Shown here: piece after piece, positions 54,946-64,000 of the stretch | Numbering within the stretch: the first letter of the stretch is position 1 | Layout: each line of letters begins with the position of its first letter | DNA from: Triticum aestivum | Lineage: Eukaryota; Streptophyta; Magnoliopsida; Poales; Poaceae | Length of the DNA stretch: 64,000 bases | Reading direction: 5' to 3' | Assembly (NCBI RefSeq): GCF_018294505.1 | Contig: NC_057810.1 | Location: 708,548,336 to 708,612,335, forward strand | Position numbers and translations under genes: made by a program | Notes under the pieces: model-generated | What the model saw: only the letters and a program-made list of their open reading frames with translations | Databases searched by the model: none | What the model was told of the DNA's origin: nothing

Positions 54946-57129
54946 TGGGAACACCAACTCGAAACTGATAAGACATTGCGCCAAATCATTCTGTAACCTT
55001 GGTATGATTTCTGGATCGATTACCTTCTGAGAGATTGCATTGAGGAATGCACATAGCTTCACAATGGCTAATCGAACATTTTTCGGTAGAAGCCCCCTCA
55101 ATGCAACCGGAAGGAGTTGCGTCATAATCACGTGGCAGTCATGAGACTTTAGGTTCTGGAACTTTTTCTCTGCCATATTTATTATTCCCTTTATATTCGA
55201 CGAGAAGCCAGACGGTACCTTCATGCTGAGCAGGCATTCAAAGAAGATTTCCTTCTCTTCTTTGGTAAGAGCATAGCTGGCCTGACCCTAATGTATCCCG
55301 TCTTTTCTGTGCATACGTTGCTGGTCCTCCCGTGCCTCTCGTGTATCTTTTGTCTTCCCATACACGCCCAAAAAGCCAAACAGGGTCATGCAAAGTTTCT
55401 TCGCCACGTGCATCACGTCGATTGCGGAGCGGACCTCTAGGTCTTTCCAATATGGTAGGCCAAAATATAGATTTCTTCTTCCACATGGGTGCGCGTCCGT
55501 CAGCGTCCTTCGGAACAGGTTGTCCGCCAGGACCCTTTCCAAAGATTACCTTCAAATCCTTGACCATATCATGTACATCAACACCAGTACGGTGGCGAGG
55601 CTTCGTCCAGTGATCCGTCTCACCTTTGAAATGCTTGCCTTTCTTTCTTACGGGATGCCTGCTCAGAGGAAATCGACGATGTCCCAGGTACACAATCTTC
55701 CTACAACTCTCCAAATATATACTGTCGGTATCATCCAAACAGTGCGTGCATCCGCGGTATCCCTTGTTTGTCTGTCCTGAAAGGTTGCTGAGAGCAGGCC
55801 AATCATTGATGGTCACGAACAGCAACGCCTTTAGGTCAAATTCTTCCTGTCCGTGCTCATCCCACGCACGTACACCTGTTCCATTCCACGTTCAACTAAT
55901 GGCCTTAGGTACACATCAATGTCGTTGCCGGGTTGCTTAGGGCCTTGGATGAGCACTGGCATCATAATGAACTTCCGCTTCATGCACAACCAAGGAGGAA
56001 GGTTATACAAAGATAGAGTCACAGGCCACGTGCTATGGTTGCTGCTCTGCTCCCCAAAAGGATTAATGCCATCTGCGCTTAGACCAAACCATACGTTCCT
56101 TGGGTCACCTGCAAACTCCTCCCTGTACTTTCTCTCGATTTTTCTCCACTGCGAACCGTCAGTGGGTACTCTCAACTTTTCGTCTTTCTTACGGTCTCCT
56201 GCGTGCCACGGCATCGCCTTCGCATGCTCTTTGTTTTGGAACAAACGTTTCAACCGTGGTATTATAGGAGCATACCACATCACTTTGGTAGGAATCTTCT
56301 TCTTGGGGCGCTCGCCCTCGACATCACCAGGATCATCGCGACTGATCTTATAATGCAATGCACCGCATACCGGGCAAGCGTTCAAATCCTCATACTCACC
56401 GCGGTAGAGGATGCAGTCATTAGGGCATGCATGTATCTTCTGCACCTCTAACCCTAGAGGGCAGACAGCCTTCTTTGCTTCATACATACTCTCGGGCAAT
56501 TCGTTGTCCTTTGGAAGCATATTCTTTATCATTACCAACAACTTTCCAAATCCCTTGTCAGATACACCATTCTCTGCCTTCCATTGCAGCAATTCCAGTG
56601 TGGTGCCCAACTTTTTTTTGTCAGCTTCGCAATTCGGGTACAACAATTTCTTGTGATCCTCTAACATGCGCTGCAACTTCGTCGTCTCCAGATCACTTGC
56701 ACAGTTTCTCTTTGCATCGGCAATGGTCCGACCTAGATCATCAGCGGGCTCATCTGATGCCTCTTCTTCAGCTTCTTCCTGCATTGCCGGCTCAGCTTCT
56801 TCCCCCATTGTTGTATCATCGTATTCAGGGAACCCATGGCCAGGATAGCCGTCGTTGTCCTCTTCTTCTTCATTGTCTTCCATCATAACCCCTATTTCTC
56901 CGTGCTTGGTCCAAACATTATAGTGTGGCATGAAACCGGACTCAAATAGGTGGACGTGAATGGTTCTTGACGTAGAGTAACTGTGACCATTCTTACAGCC
57001 AGCACATGGACAAGGCATAAAACCATCCGCCTGCTTGTTTGCCTCAGCGGCAAGCAGAAATGTATGCACGCCATTAATGAACTCAGGAGAGCATCGGTCA
57101 TCATACATCCATTGTCGGCTCATCTTCAT
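54946..57129 (-). pseudogene. TNP2-like CACTA transposase, 3'-truncated by nested insertion
   Basis: Start at ATG 57129 (MKMSRQWMYDDRCSPEFING). In order: a transposase-associated domain (residues 3-75, FMPCPCAGCKNG zinc-ribbon-like), an acidic linker, and the TNP2/Transposase_21 catalytic region (CPNDCILYRGEYEDLNACPVCG, WHAGDRKKDEKLRVPTDGSQW, RNVWFGLSADGINPFGEQSS, ALSNLSGQTNKGYRGCTHCL, EVRSAIDVMHVAKKLCMTLF). The start of the DUF4218-type C-terminal domain (SHDCHVIMTQLLPVALRGLL) follows. Frameshifts occur near 55880 and 55455, and TAG at 55290-55288. The frame stops at ...FELVFP because CACTA-1 is inserted there. It would cut and join transposon ends, but it is non-functional here. Confidence 0.85.
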
Positions 57130-57218
57130 TACACAACACCGAATAGACCAAATTAATACAAGTTCATACATAAAGTTCATATACAACACTTAATTAAATG
57201 CAACATACAAATAACTCT

Positions 57219-57663
57219 CTAGCTAAAGAATTTAAATGCAACAACAAATGCGATCAAGATTGCAACTAAGGTAACAATTGATCCAACAACATAATGATAC
57301 CAAGCCACACTATCAATGGCATATTTTCTAATCTTTCTAATATTCAACCTCATTTTCTCCATCTTGATCTTGTGATCATCGACGACATCGGCAACATGCA
57401 ACTCCAATTCCATCTTCTCCCCCTCAATTCTTTTCAATTTTTCTTTCAAATACTCGTTTTCTCTTTCAAGTAAATTTAACCTCTCAACAATAGGGTTGGT
57501 TGGAATTTATGGTTCACATACCTCCTAGATAAAAATATCTATGTCAACTTGATGGGCATAATTTGTCATAAACACGAAATGCAACAACTAGTTTTAAAAG
57601 AGAATATACCATATCCGAATCATAACAAGGACGAGGGCCGACGGGGACGGATATCAAAACCAT
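57219..57663 (-). pseudogene. Small coiled-coil/transmembrane gene upstream of CACTA-2 transposase
   Basis: Two exons on the - strand: 57663-57610 (MVLISVPVGPRPCYDSDM, 18 codons) and 57524-57219, joined in phase by a GT-AG intron; total about 119 residues. One in-frame TAA at 57509-57507 interrupts it. Exon 2 encodes a charged coiled coil (LNLLERENEYLKEKLKRIEG) followed by a single C-terminal membrane helix (WYHYVVGSIVTLVAILIAFV). I recall related small proteins with this coil plus tail-anchor layout in grass CACTA elements, but the function is unknown to me. It lies on the same strand as the transposase, about 90 bp upstream of its start. Confidence 0.6.
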
Positions 57664-58149
57664 GGCACTATGTATAACAAACAACGTACGGGTAAGATAA
57701 TTATACAAGTAACTATATATATCCAAATCACACAAACATCAATCTGGTAATGTAAAACATTCATGAACAAGAGCCTCACCACAAGGTGGTGCCGGCGACG
57801 GGACGGTGCGGGCGATCGACGGTGGTTACGACGGAGATTTAGAAGGCACTAAGTAAACCACACCTACATATGCAAGCTAAGTGTTATTTTTGACCTGAAA
57901 TTGCATATAAATCAAATACTAGCAAATATAATTCCTCCCAAATTAATCACTATACAAAGCATTGCAAGAGCTAATCTAGCAATGAGAGTTGAAAGAACAA
58001 AGTTGCTAACCTTTGTGATCATTTGAATGGATGGGGGCCTTCAAATCTTGACAAATTTTGGGCAAAATTTGTGAGGAGCCCGAGGAAGAGAGGGGAAGAA
58101 CAGAGGAAGTGAGGGGAAAGGGGAAGAACAGAGTGGCTCGGGTGGACGA
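57664..58149. other. Upstream region of the CACTA-2 genes, no ORF
   Basis: It holds a short GC-rich stretch (57785-57845) that could be a 5' exon ending at a GTGAG donor on the - strand, then AT-rich sequence. Nothing else is recognisable. Confidence 0.4.
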
Positions 58150-58416
58150 AGGGTTTATGTACGTCGACCTTTAGTAGCGGTTCGTGCCACAAACCGGTAC
58201 TAAAGGTGCTGGACAGGCCCCAGACTGACAACATCCTACCACCACTCTCTTTAGTACCGGTTCGTGGCACGAACTGGTGCTAAAGGTTCGCCACGAACTG
58301 GTACTAATGAAAGCGGCCGGCTAGCCGTTGGAACCGGCACTAATGGACACATTAGTGCCGACTCAAAATCAAACCGGCACTAATGTGTCTCAGATTTGCC
58401 CCTTTTCCTACTAGTG
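58150..58416 (-). repeat. 5' terminus and subterminal repeats of CACTA-2
   Basis: Copies of TTAGTACCGGTTCGTG / ACCGGTACTAAAGG and ACCGGCACTAATG occur in both orientations between 58160 and 58390. The terminus is CACTAGTAGGAAAAGGGGC (- strand) at 58398-58416. These are typical of grass CACTA ends. Confidence 0.85.
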
Positions 58417-58720
58417 GTTATTAGCAGCAGCATGGGCCCGGCTAACCCCCTACTAATAAGTCTTCCCCACCCGAGCCCCAGGGCTGGTCACAGTAGTAGC
58501 GCTAGTTTGGGGCCCGTGCTACTACTAAGCCCATTAGCACTAGCATTGGGGTCCGACAACATTGCTACTATTATGGACACACGGCCCAGCTACCCAGCGC
58601 CTCCTAGTAGCAGCGATGGGTATAAAGCACACACTACTACTAATGGGCTTAGCATTAGCACTGGCCCTAACCCCTCGATACCGCTAAGTCGACCTTATCC
58701 CTCTCCCGAGCCCGTCGAGT
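58417..58720. repeat. Probable subterminal region of a third CACTA (CACTA-3)
   Basis: Repeated words CTACTACTA, TAGTAGC and TTAGCACTAGC in both orientations occur with GGGCCC-like partners (58490-58660), a composition typical of another grass CACTA family. No terminus is visible, because CACTA-2 is inserted at its edge. Confidence 0.45.
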
Positions 58721-58767
58721 TTTTCACCCCCTCACTCACTCCCGCTACCTCTTCCTCCTCTTGTCGT

Positions 58768-58869
58768 CGCCACCTTCCTCTCTCGTCCCTCCTCGGTAAG
58801 CCGCCACCTTCCTCTCTCATCCCTCCTCAGTAAGCCGCCACCTTCATCTCTCGTCCCTCCTCGGTAAGC
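58768..58869 (+). repeat. 34-bp minisatellite, three units
   Basis: Units 58768-58801, 58802-58835 and 58836-58869 (CGCCACCTTCCTCTCTCGTC...) each end TCRGTAAGC, which looks like a splice donor. The array runs into the assembly gap, so more units may exist. Confidence 0.85.
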
Positions 58870-59146
58870 NNNNNNNNNNNNNNNNNNNNNNNNNNNNNNN
58901 NNNNNNNNNNNNNNNNNNNNNNNNNNNNNNNNNNNNNNNNNNNNNNNNNNNNNNNNNNNNNNNNNNNNNNNNNNNNNNNNNNNNNNNNNNNNNNNNNNNN
59001 NNNNNNNNNNNNNNNNNNNNNNNNNNNNNNNNNNNNNNNNNNNNNNNNNNNNNNNNNNNNNNNNNNNNNNNNNNNNNNNNNNNNNNNNNNNNNNNNNNNN
59101 NNNNNNNNNNNNNNNNNNNNNNNNNNNNNNNNNNNNNNNNNNNNNN
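58870..59146. other. Assembly gap (277 N)
   Basis: It is bounded by the 34-bp minisatellite on the left and a (TCC)n microsatellite (59147-59185) on the right. Repeats probably caused the gap. Confidence 0.95.
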
Positions 59147-59185
59147 TCCTCCTCCTCCTCCTCCTCCATCCTCCTCCTCTTCCTC
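59147..59185 (+). repeat. (TCC)n microsatellite
   Basis: About twelve slightly interrupted TCC/TCT triplets directly after the gap. Confidence 0.9.
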
Positions 59186-59189
59186 ACTG

Positions 59190-59640
59190 CTATATGCTAT
59201 ATGAGATATTTAGATATATGCTATATTTGAAATTTATTGGAGCACTATATAAGAATTTTTGCTATATGAGATGTTTATTAGGAATGTATATAAATGTATT
59301 GGAATGCTATATGAGAAATTGAGATACATGCAATGAGTAAAGTTAGGTATAGAAATTTGTAGTAATAGAAATTTTCAGGTATAAAAATGTGTTGGATTGC
59401 TATATGAGAAATTTTTAGGTATAGAAATGTACTGGAATTCGATATGAGAAATTTTTAGGTATCAAATTTAGTAATAGAATTTTTTAGTAAAAAAATTTAG
59501 TAATAGAAGATTTTCAATAAATGTATTGGAACGCTGTATGAGAAATTTTTAGGTATCAAATTTACTAATAGAATTTTTTAGTAAACAATAGGTATACAAA
59601 TTTTAGGTAAAGAATGCTATATGAGATTTGATGATATAAA
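59190..59640. repeat. AT-rich degenerate tandem repeat
   Basis: The phrase 'tatatgagaaatttttaggtat(ag)aaat' and 'tagtaatagaatttttTAGTA' recurs at irregular 50-110 bp spacing. It has no coding potential and could be an amplified intron. Confidence 0.65.
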
Positions 59641-60142
59641 TTTTTTCACTCGGTGGAATATGCATGCTTTATAGTGTCGTGTCTCCCTAGAGTGATCATC
59701 CTCGGAGCTTCCTCTACTTCCTCTACAGCCGAGTCGGTGAGCCAAAAGTCCACCTCCTCCTTCTCTTCTTCTCGGACTAGTGCATGATGATATTTGGAAA
59801 TGTATTGGTTGTCACTCCTTCTCTTTGGTTGTCTCTTTGCACGAAACACCTCCGAGTGGCCTATGTTTTGCCAGAATGTTGATTCATTTTAGTTCGGTAA
59901 ATTTCAGGCGCTGGATATGTCCTATTCAGCAAAGTTCATGCCGAAAATTTTCATGGGTTTCAGCATGACTTGTTCTATAAAATAGGAAACATCGAGTGCC
60001 CGTGATTTACTGGAACATAAATTAAACGTCATTCCGACGAAACATACATCACTTTTTATGTCATTACTCGATATATGTAACGGGTTGACTGTCATTCTGT
60101 CGTGGCTTCTTGTGCGACTTTCAGTCTGTTCTTGACGGAAGG
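59641..60142. other. Unassigned, possible transposon coding debris
   Basis: A 67-residue frame on the - strand (59849-59646, FRAKRQPKRRSDNQYISKYH..) is acidic/basic in blocks and might be an exon fragment, but nothing identifies it. The rest is non-descript. Confidence 0.3.
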
Positions 60143-60447
60143 GATGCCGACTGCTGTCGTGGGGGTCGTTTCCTCTCCTTCTTCTCGTGGTATACATGGT
60201 AATGCACAAGAGAAAAAGGAGAAGGAGGGGAAGCGACCATCACTGACGGTTGAAATATCTGTGAGGGAGTGTCCACCATATACGGTTGAAATATCAAAGA
60301 AAAAGAATCCCGACTGTTGTCGTGGGGGTTGCTTCTCCTTCATTCTCGTGTGCTAAACATTTTGATGTAATGCACTATGGAATGAAGGGAGGAGTGACCA
60401 TCACCAATAGCCGGAATATCAGAGTGGGAGTGCCCACCATATACACC
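60143..60447 (+). repeat. Diverged tandem duplication, period about 163 bp
   Basis: Unit 1 (about 60143-60285) and unit 2 (60306-60447) share CCGACTGYTGTCGTGGGGGT, an AATGCACWA block, GCGACCATCAC/GTGACCATCAC and GTGYCCACCATATAC. The second unit is shorter in the middle. Confidence 0.7.
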
Positions 60448-60574
60448 ACGTGAGATGAGAGTTACTAAGGAAGACTCGACATACCAAAAGTCACCCCATG
60501 TTGAATAATGATTTGTGTGTTGAGTTCATGGCAATTGCCGTCAATTTTTAATCTTTGAATTATGAAGATAGGAA

Positions 60575-60634
60575 ATGTCTAACGACGATAGTATCTCTGA
60601 GTGCGGTTACTGCAGCAACGACCGGGGTATGTAC
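60575..60634 (+). pseudogene. N-terminal ORF remnant cut by a Copia LTR
   Basis: ATG at 60575 opens MSNDDSISECGYCSNDRGMY, 20 codons with a CxxC pair, and runs directly into the LTR at 60635, whose first bases supply TGA. The layout suggests a real first exon destroyed by the insertion. Its family is not certain; I suspect a CACTA accessory ORF. Confidence 0.35.
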
Positions 60635-61305
60635 TGAAGGAAATATGCCCTAGAGGCAATAATAAAGTTATTATTTATTTCCTTATTTCATGATAGATGT
60701 TTATTATTCATGTAGAATTGTATTAACCGGAAACTTAGTACATGTCTGAATACATAGACAAAACAAAGTGTCCCTAGTATGCCTCTACTTGACTAGCTCT
60801 TTATCAAAGATGGTTATGTTTCCTAACCATAGACATGTGTTGTCATTTGATGAACGAGATCACATCATTAGGAGAATGATGTGATGGAAAAGACCCATTC
60901 ATTAGCTTAGCATTATGATCATTACAGTTTCATTGCTACTGCTTTCTTCATGACTTATACATGTTCCTCAGACTATGAGATTATGCAACTCCCGAATACC
61001 GGAGGAACACCTTGTGTGCTATCAAACATCACAACGTAACTGGGTGATTATAAAGATGCTCTACAGGTGTCTCCGGTGGTGTTTGTTGAGTTGGCATAGA
61101 TCGAGATTAGGATTTGTTACTCCGTGTATCGGAGAGGTATCTCTGGGACTTGCCGGTGACGAGATTGAACTAGATGTTGAGATACCGATGATCGAATCTC
61201 GGGAAAGTAACATACCGATGACAAAGGGAACAACGTATGTTGTTATGCGGTTTGACCGATAAAGATCTTCGTAGAATATGTGGGAGCTAATATGAACATC
61301 CAAGT
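60635..61305 (+). mobile_element. Truncated LTR of another Copia family related to BARE-1/Angela
   Basis: It starts TGAAGGAAATATGCCCTAG and follows the Copia LTR order (ATGATGTGATGG, CATCACAACGTAACTGGGTG, GGAGAGGTATCTCTGG, ACTTGCCGGTGACGAGATTG, TGTGGGAGCTAATATG), then stops near 61305 with no promoter half or CCAACA end. It lacks about 85 bp present in the other LTRs after GGTATCTCTGG. The TGAAGG start suggests a Maximus/Barbara-like family, not certain. Confidence 0.75.
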
Positions 61306-61590
61306 TTTCGGGCGGGATCCATTTTCAATTGGAATTACATTCTATATACATCATTTTTTATATATACTTTCAAAAGCACAACAAAGAATTCTGCTCCTTT
61401 ATATGTATAATATGATTTACAAATAAAACGTCTCGAAATCTTAAGGTTGAATTCGAAAAAATTTAACCAAATTATGTTCTACTACAATGTATGGATCAGT
61501 AATATCTACATATTAAATAACATAGATGTGCGTGAATTCATATGAGTATGCATGTTTGATAGATCAATTTTGGTTCGAGTATGGATTACA
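61306..61590. other. AT-rich sequence, nothing recognised
   Basis: No ORF, repeat or terminus is visible. Confidence 0.5.
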
Positions 61591-62480
61591 TGTATCATCA
61601 TCTCGAATTCAAATATTTGAATCCCCTTTTTGTTCACTCCTTTCATGCCCATCTCTCTCGCATGCATGCTCCTTCAGGTAGCTATCACTCTCTTTTCTCC
61701 AGCTCACCCGCACGCTCACTTCATGTTTCTCCTATCCTCGCAAACATGGTCTCTCGACGTCTCCCTTGAGAAGTGTCACACTCTCCCTATCATTATACAT
61801 TACACAGTTTTCATTATCTCTCACGTCTTTACTGTTCTCTGGTACTCGGTACCTAAGCTTTCTTTTTCACCGCCACACACACAGTCTCCACTCGTCTTTC
61901 ACTTTGTCTTTCTCTCTATGGGATTCTCTCACACACCCTATATGTCTCTACATATGACTCATACCACTAAAATTACTCTCTCTCTCTCTCCTATAGACAC
62001 AACATTTGTTGCGGTCTCCTTTTCGTCTCCATCCCAGGCTGACATTATTCATTTGTTTACCGATCAGACAACCCCGACTACCATCTCCTCTCTATCTCTC
62101 TCTCACAGACACACACACACACAACTCCTGCTTCCACTCCCCTTCTCGACTACCGTCTCTCTCACACACACACAAAACTCTCGCTTTCGCACCCCGACTC
62201 GTACTTCTCTCACAAACATTTATCGACTAGCTAGCCTCTAGATAGGCTTATACACCCGCACAATCGTGCTTCCACCATCGCATACATGTCTCTCTCCTGC
62301 TCCTTGTATCTATGTAGATTTTTCTTCCCTTCTTGAGACACGCCCTCTCGATCATGCACACACGCACTATCGCCTCATTTTAAGCTGATACCTATCGCAC
62401 ACACACTCCTTGTGTCTTTTTCACACATGCACTCCGTCCTCCTCCACTCTCCATCTCTCTCTCACACACATGGGCTTTTT
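61591..62480. repeat. Pyrimidine- and CA-rich low-complexity tract
   Basis: About 890 bp dominated by CTCTCT and CACACA words on the + strand. The 203-residue frame at 61630 is a by-product of the composition (Ser/Thr/His/Leu). No gene is present. Confidence 0.75.
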
Positions 62481-62487
62481 GCAACAA

Positions 62488-62882
62488 CTAGCAAGATGCC
62501 CATGCGTTGCACGGAACGTCAAGATGCATTTGTATGAGTAGTTTACTTGTGGGGGAAAAGGATAAACGAGGGAAGGCCTTATTTGCAAATGTGGAGAGGG
62601 GTGTGGGTATCTTTTTGCAAAATTGCCATAGTTTCCTTCCTATCCGTCAGATATAGATCGGACGGCCCATATTGCAGGATGGCAGGCACACGATCATCAC
62701 CGACAATGCTTTTTATAAGAGTAGGGATAAAAAATACAGTTGGTGATGATGGTGGGCCTGCCATCCTGCAATGTAGGTCGTCCGATTTATATCTGACGAA
62801 TAGGAAGGAAAATATGGCAATTTACCCGCACTCTTCACCACATTTGCAGATAAGGCCTTCCCTCGTTCATCCATCTTGCTAG
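62488..62882. mobile_element. 395-bp hairpin MITE with long imperfect inverted repeats
   Basis: CTAGCAAGATG at 62488-62498 and its complement CATCTTGCTAG at 62872-62882 mark the ends. Arms of roughly 145 nt (about 62560-62710 and 62725-62870) are about 85-90% complementary, e.g. ACGAGGGAAGGCCTTAT with ATAAGGCCTTCCCTCGT and ATTGCAGGATGGCAGGC with GCCTGCCATCCTGCAAT. The left side has about 60 bp unpaired after the terminal motif. It is non-coding, and a transcript would fold into a near-complete hairpin. The superfamily is not certain. Confidence 0.75.
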
Positions 62883-63693
62883 TAAGAGTAGAAATTAGAC
62901 ATATACCACTTCTCAAATCTTGAAACTAACAACATTCCTCCCTTATCTCATCAAAAACGCCAAAGGAATATATTTTGAGTGAAACATAACATATTTTTAG
63001 TGATATACGTATTTCAAAACTAGACTTTTTTTCTATCAAGTCGGTGAATATGTAATAATCTACTTTGATCGTGTGGCAACGCATTGGCACATTGCTAGTA
63101 GTTATTATAATTTTTTGGACACCAGACAAACGGTGGAGTACATATACGAAGAGAAGAGGCGCACGCACGCAGTTGGCCTCTCGCTGTCTCGCAGACATGA
63201 GTGTTACTTGGAGGCGACGTTAACAAATAAACCCTAAAACCCTAGGTGCACGATTGCTGCATTCGCGGGTACCAAGTACGTGGTGGAGCACCTTTGTAGG
63301 AATAGTCAGCTCGCGTGATAATTTGATCCGTAGGAGTTGATGGTCGGGATCACAGGTGAACGACTTGGAGCGCGGTGGCTCACTAGTTGCCATAGATCGA
63401 GTATCCACGTTTAAAATATCGTTTTTTAGCGGGGTTAAGAGTTCCGATTTTCAATAGCGCGTTATAAGTACTTGTAAGTAGTTTTTAGAATGATTGGTAC
63501 AGAGCGAAAATGGAATTCATAGTACTACGTACCTCCTTAGCGTATGGTTGTATGGTTTTTTTTGCGATGGAGGTTGTATGGGTTTATGTTGCGAGATGTT
63601 GAACCTGGTAGTTCTAGGGCAAATAGTATGGTTTAGATTTAGATGCTGGTTTTCAGTAATGAAAATTGGAAGGGGAAACCCTTCTTTGATTAA
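62883..63693. other. No gene recognised
   Basis: Mixed AT-rich sequence. It includes AACCCTAAAACCCTAG at about 63229-63244 (telomere-like but only two imperfect units). All ORFs are short and lack domain features. Confidence 0.45.
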
Positions 63694-63785
63694 AAAAACT
63701 ACTATCTCCATTCTGGTTTACTAGTCCCCATCGTACTTTGGGTCAAAGTTTGTCCACGAATTTTACTTGTAAAATTTGAATGGAA
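63694..63785. mobile_element. Possible one-sided Stowaway-like MITE fragment
   Basis: CTACTATCTCCATTCTGGTT followed by 'tactagtccccatcgtactttgggtcaaa' resembles the left end of Stowaway elements with a CTCCCTCCGT-type start. No matching right end follows, so it would be a fragment. Confidence 0.35.
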
Positions 63786-64000
63786 AATGAGATTTTGTTA
63801 TACCCAAACAAAAAAGGACTAGTGGGAGTGATTGCTCTGACACGGACACGACCTCTCATAGCGCAGGCATTGAACCGGCGCGCCAGCCAAGAGGGCCGCA
63901 CTCGCTGCAGGCCCGGCTGAGCACGCCTCCTCGCCACGTGCAACCAGCTTAAGACTGCCCCGCCTGCCTTCATTGAATCCGCGTGTGTGCTGGCAACATG
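63786..64000. other. GC-rich right edge, nothing recognised
   Basis: From about 63840 the sequence is GC-rich with GGCGCGCC. It is open at the right edge, and no coding frame can be supported. Confidence 0.4.

Larger units (their letters stand above)
54946..58416 (-). mobile_element. CACTA-2: 5' part of a CACTA (En/Spm) transposon
   Basis: It carries a TNP2-type transposase and a small upstream gene on the - strand. Its 5' end on the - strand reads CACTAGTAGGAAAAGGGGC, ending at 58416, preceded by subterminal repeats. The element is cut at 54946 by CACTA-1, so its 3' part would lie left of CACTA-1, outside the readable window. Confidence 0.85.

Noticed and set aside
61630..62241. 203-codon frame
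   Set aside because: Produced by CT/CA low-complexity sequence; no domain and no start context.
63229..63244. Telomere-like AACCCTAAAACCCTAG
   Set aside because: Only two imperfect units; no interstitial telomere array.
1..64000. tRNA, rRNA, or ordinary single-copy plant gene
   Set aside because: None could be recognised on either strand. Every long frame with a known domain belongs to a transposable element.

Overview
The window is a nest of transposable elements with no convincing single-copy host gene, and it points to a Triticeae grass (wheat, Aegilops or a close relative). The evidence is Copia LTRs of the BARE-1/WIS/Angela type, several CACTA transposons with grass-type TNP2 transposase, a 161-bp Stowaway MITE, and two large Gypsy elements of the Tat/Retand kind. 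Four N runs (1574-1712, 11368-11607, 20580-20870, 58870-59146) show this is a draft or scaffolded assembly.

Layout. 1-2471: end of a coiled-coil ORF, about four imperfect 460-490 bp tandem units and an AT-rich flank. 2477-11340 and 12298-21379: two Angela-like Copia elements. The second is preceded by a second copy of the left flank (11608-12297), so about 9.8 kb appears twice in tandem (offset 9821). This is either a mosaic duplication or a scaffolding artefact. 21385-24049, 37066-37677 and 50861-54945 are pieces of one older host element. It carries degenerate, tandemly duplicated coding exons on the + strand, a coiled-coil last exon (52926-53363), GGCC-rich subterminal repeats and a CACTA-type terminus ending at 54945. 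Two Gypsy elements are inserted in it: Gypsy-1 (24050-37060, + strand, perfect CCATC target duplication) and Gypsy-2 (37678-50860, - strand, no target duplication). Between them lies the Stowaway MITE (37473-37633). 54946-58416 is the 5' part of a second CACTA (transposase on - strand), interrupted inside its transposase gene by the first CACTA. 58417-58720 looks like the end of a third CACTA. 58721-64000 holds simple repeats, CACTA-like debris, a truncated Copia LTR (60635-61305), a pyrimidine/CA-rich tract and a 395-bp hairpin MITE (62488-62882).

How the parts work. Each Gypsy element encodes Gag-PR-RT-RNaseH-second RNaseH-IN in one frame, and a separate spliced gene (aORF) on the opposite strand between pol and the 3' LTR. 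The aORF of Gypsy-1 can be modelled completely (TATA box, 5'-UTR intron, five coding exons in phase). All coding regions carry lesions. Stop codons are mostly TAG or TGA where CAG or CGA would be expected, the pattern left by deamination of methylated cytosine in silenced elements. The two Gypsy families carry a TAG at the same codon between protease and RT.

The most interesting items are the antisense aORF genes, the shared PR/RT stop codon, the mosaic Copia duplication, and the exon-amplifying gene carried by the CACTA. I see no CRISPR, tRNA, rRNA or prokaryote-type defence system. Percent divergences given are hand counts and approximate.
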